Shown: one piece after another, positions 41,744 to 42,236 of the stretch | Position numbering within the stretch: the first letter of the stretch is position 1 | How the letters are laid out: each line of letters starts with the position of its first letter | Assembly (NCBI GenBank): GCA_017848115.1 | Contig: JAGAKZ010000005.1 | Location: 1 to 42,236, forward strand | DNA: 42,236 nucleotides | DNA from: Oscillospiraceae bacterium | GTDB taxonomy: Bacteria > Bacillota > Clostridia > Oscillospirales > Ruminococcaceae | Direction: 5' to 3' | Translations under genes and position numbers: made by a program | The notes under the pieces: generated by a model | What the model was told of the DNA's origin: nothing | What the model saw: the letters and a program-made list of their open reading frames with translations, nothing else | The model's database searches: none

Positions 41744-42236
41744 TTATATCAGAGAATTTTTGATCTTTATAATTTCGTCAGCTGAAAATCCTGTCTGAGA
41801 AATGATTTCATTGATATCAACGTTGTTTTTGATAAGATAAGTAGCAAATCTGGTCAGTCCTTCATTTCTGCCAATCTCAATACCTTCACTTTTTCCAATC
41901 TCGATACCCTTACTTTTTCCAATTTCGATACCCTTACTCTCGCCAATGATAACCCCCTCTTCAAATCCTTCACTTTTACCAAGATTTTTATAATCTTCAA
42001 AAGCCTTGCACATATCAAATTCCTCCTCCTCTTTGGCATCAAAGTCAATTTTCAACTTAGAGCAATAAAGTATAACATCTGACGTCTTTTTATCCAGAGC
42101 TTTAAATCTTTCATTTTCGGATAATGCCTGTTGCATAGCGTGCATATCTTCCGAGTATTTGATGCACTCCATAACTTCACGGAAACCGGTAGTAAATTTT
42201 TTTAGCTGTTCTTTTGTAAGCGTAGCCGGTTCGATG
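41744..42236 (-). CDS. Rpn/PD-(D/E)XK nuclease family protein, C-terminal part (5' partial)
   Basis: The frame stays open on the minus strand to the window edge, so the N-terminal nuclease domain lies outside. Visible are about 164 residues: a helical region (IEPATLTKEQLKKFTTGFREVMECIKY...), then an 8-residue repeat of the form G-I-E-I-G-K-S-K/E (about 41870-41950) and a C-terminal helical tail (LTRFATYLIKNNVDINEIISQTGFSADEI). This tail and the G-x-x-x-G-x-x-E/K-G repeats are typical of Rpn-type (PDDEXK_2) recombination-promoting nuclease or transposase-like proteins. The ATG at 42172 is internal, not the start. Confidence 0.75.
   Translation of the reverse strand, partial: IEPATLTKEQLKKFTTGFREVMECIKYSEDMHAMQQALSENERFKALDKKTSDVILYCSKLKIDFDAKEEEEFDMCKAFEDYKNLGKSEGFEEGVIIGESKGIEIGKSKGIEIGKSEGIEIGRNEGLTRFATYLIKNNVDINEIISQTGFSADEIIKIKNSLI

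Overview
The window looks like chromosome from a low-GC, Gram-positive, cellulosome-type gut or rumen Clostridia, most likely Ruminococcus or a close relative. The grounds are dockerin and cohesin-like modules, Thr-rich linkers, AT-rich sigma-A promoters (TTGACA/TTGAAA, 17-nt spacer, TATAAT-like), GGAGG-type ribosome sites and several TTG starts. The genus is an inference; there is no rRNA, tRNA or CRISPR array in the window.

Layout. 1-2942: end of an AAA-ATPase/PD-(D/E)XK protein, then an archaeal-type phosphoglycerate mutase and a divergent peptide deformylase. 3090-7028: two-gene operon for secreted cellulosome-like proteins, one with four NPCBM-like modules, a Thr-rich linker and a dockerin, the other with three cohesin-like modules and a dockerin (an adaptor scaffoldin layout). 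7091-11456 (minus): ECF sigma factor, membrane anti-sigma-like protein with a Ser/Thr-rich outer part, a secreted protein with an N-terminal dockerin, and a deleted copy of that last gene. 11670-15875: a large FtsX-type permease without its ATPase, and a frameshifted BspA-like leucine-rich-repeat gene. 15876-17733: a small accessory island with two orphan genes, each behind a copy of the same 74-bp promoter-bearing repeat, plus a possible mobilisation-gene remnant. 17734-20901 (minus): YdcF-like membrane protein, TSCPD protein, malic enzyme and PHP phosphoesterase.

21060-23051 is an IS1634-type insertion sequence flanked by a 74-bp direct repeat, an unusually long target duplication of the kind known for that family. 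The duplicated DNA carries the promoter of the PHP/malic-enzyme operon. 23168-31489 is the most interesting part: a compact type VII secretion (T7SSb-like) operon behind a perfect consensus promoter. It encodes an EssC-type FtsK/SpoIIIE ATPase with FHA domains, a LytTR regulator with a pseudo-receiver, a small protein resembling EspG-type chaperones, a YukD/EsaB ubiquitin-like protein, four short helical proteins (two with WXG100-like W-x-T/S turns), and a signal peptide-vWA-like-TM-FHA protein. No EssA, EssB, EsaA or LXG toxin gene is seen, so the membrane part of the machine would have to be filled by unrecognised proteins or lie elsewhere.

31494-42236 returns to core-type genes: a ZnuC-like ABC ATPase alone, a UBA/DUF4342 protein, an OmpR-type response regulator with its histidine kinase, a membrane GGDEF protein, glycogen synthase, a membrane-anchored glycerophosphodiester phosphodiesterase, an AlbA_2/RecG-like transcriptional regulator, and the C-terminal part of an Rpn-type PD-(D/E)XK protein running off the right edge. 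Several starts were moved because promoters or ribosome sites lie inside the longest reading frame.
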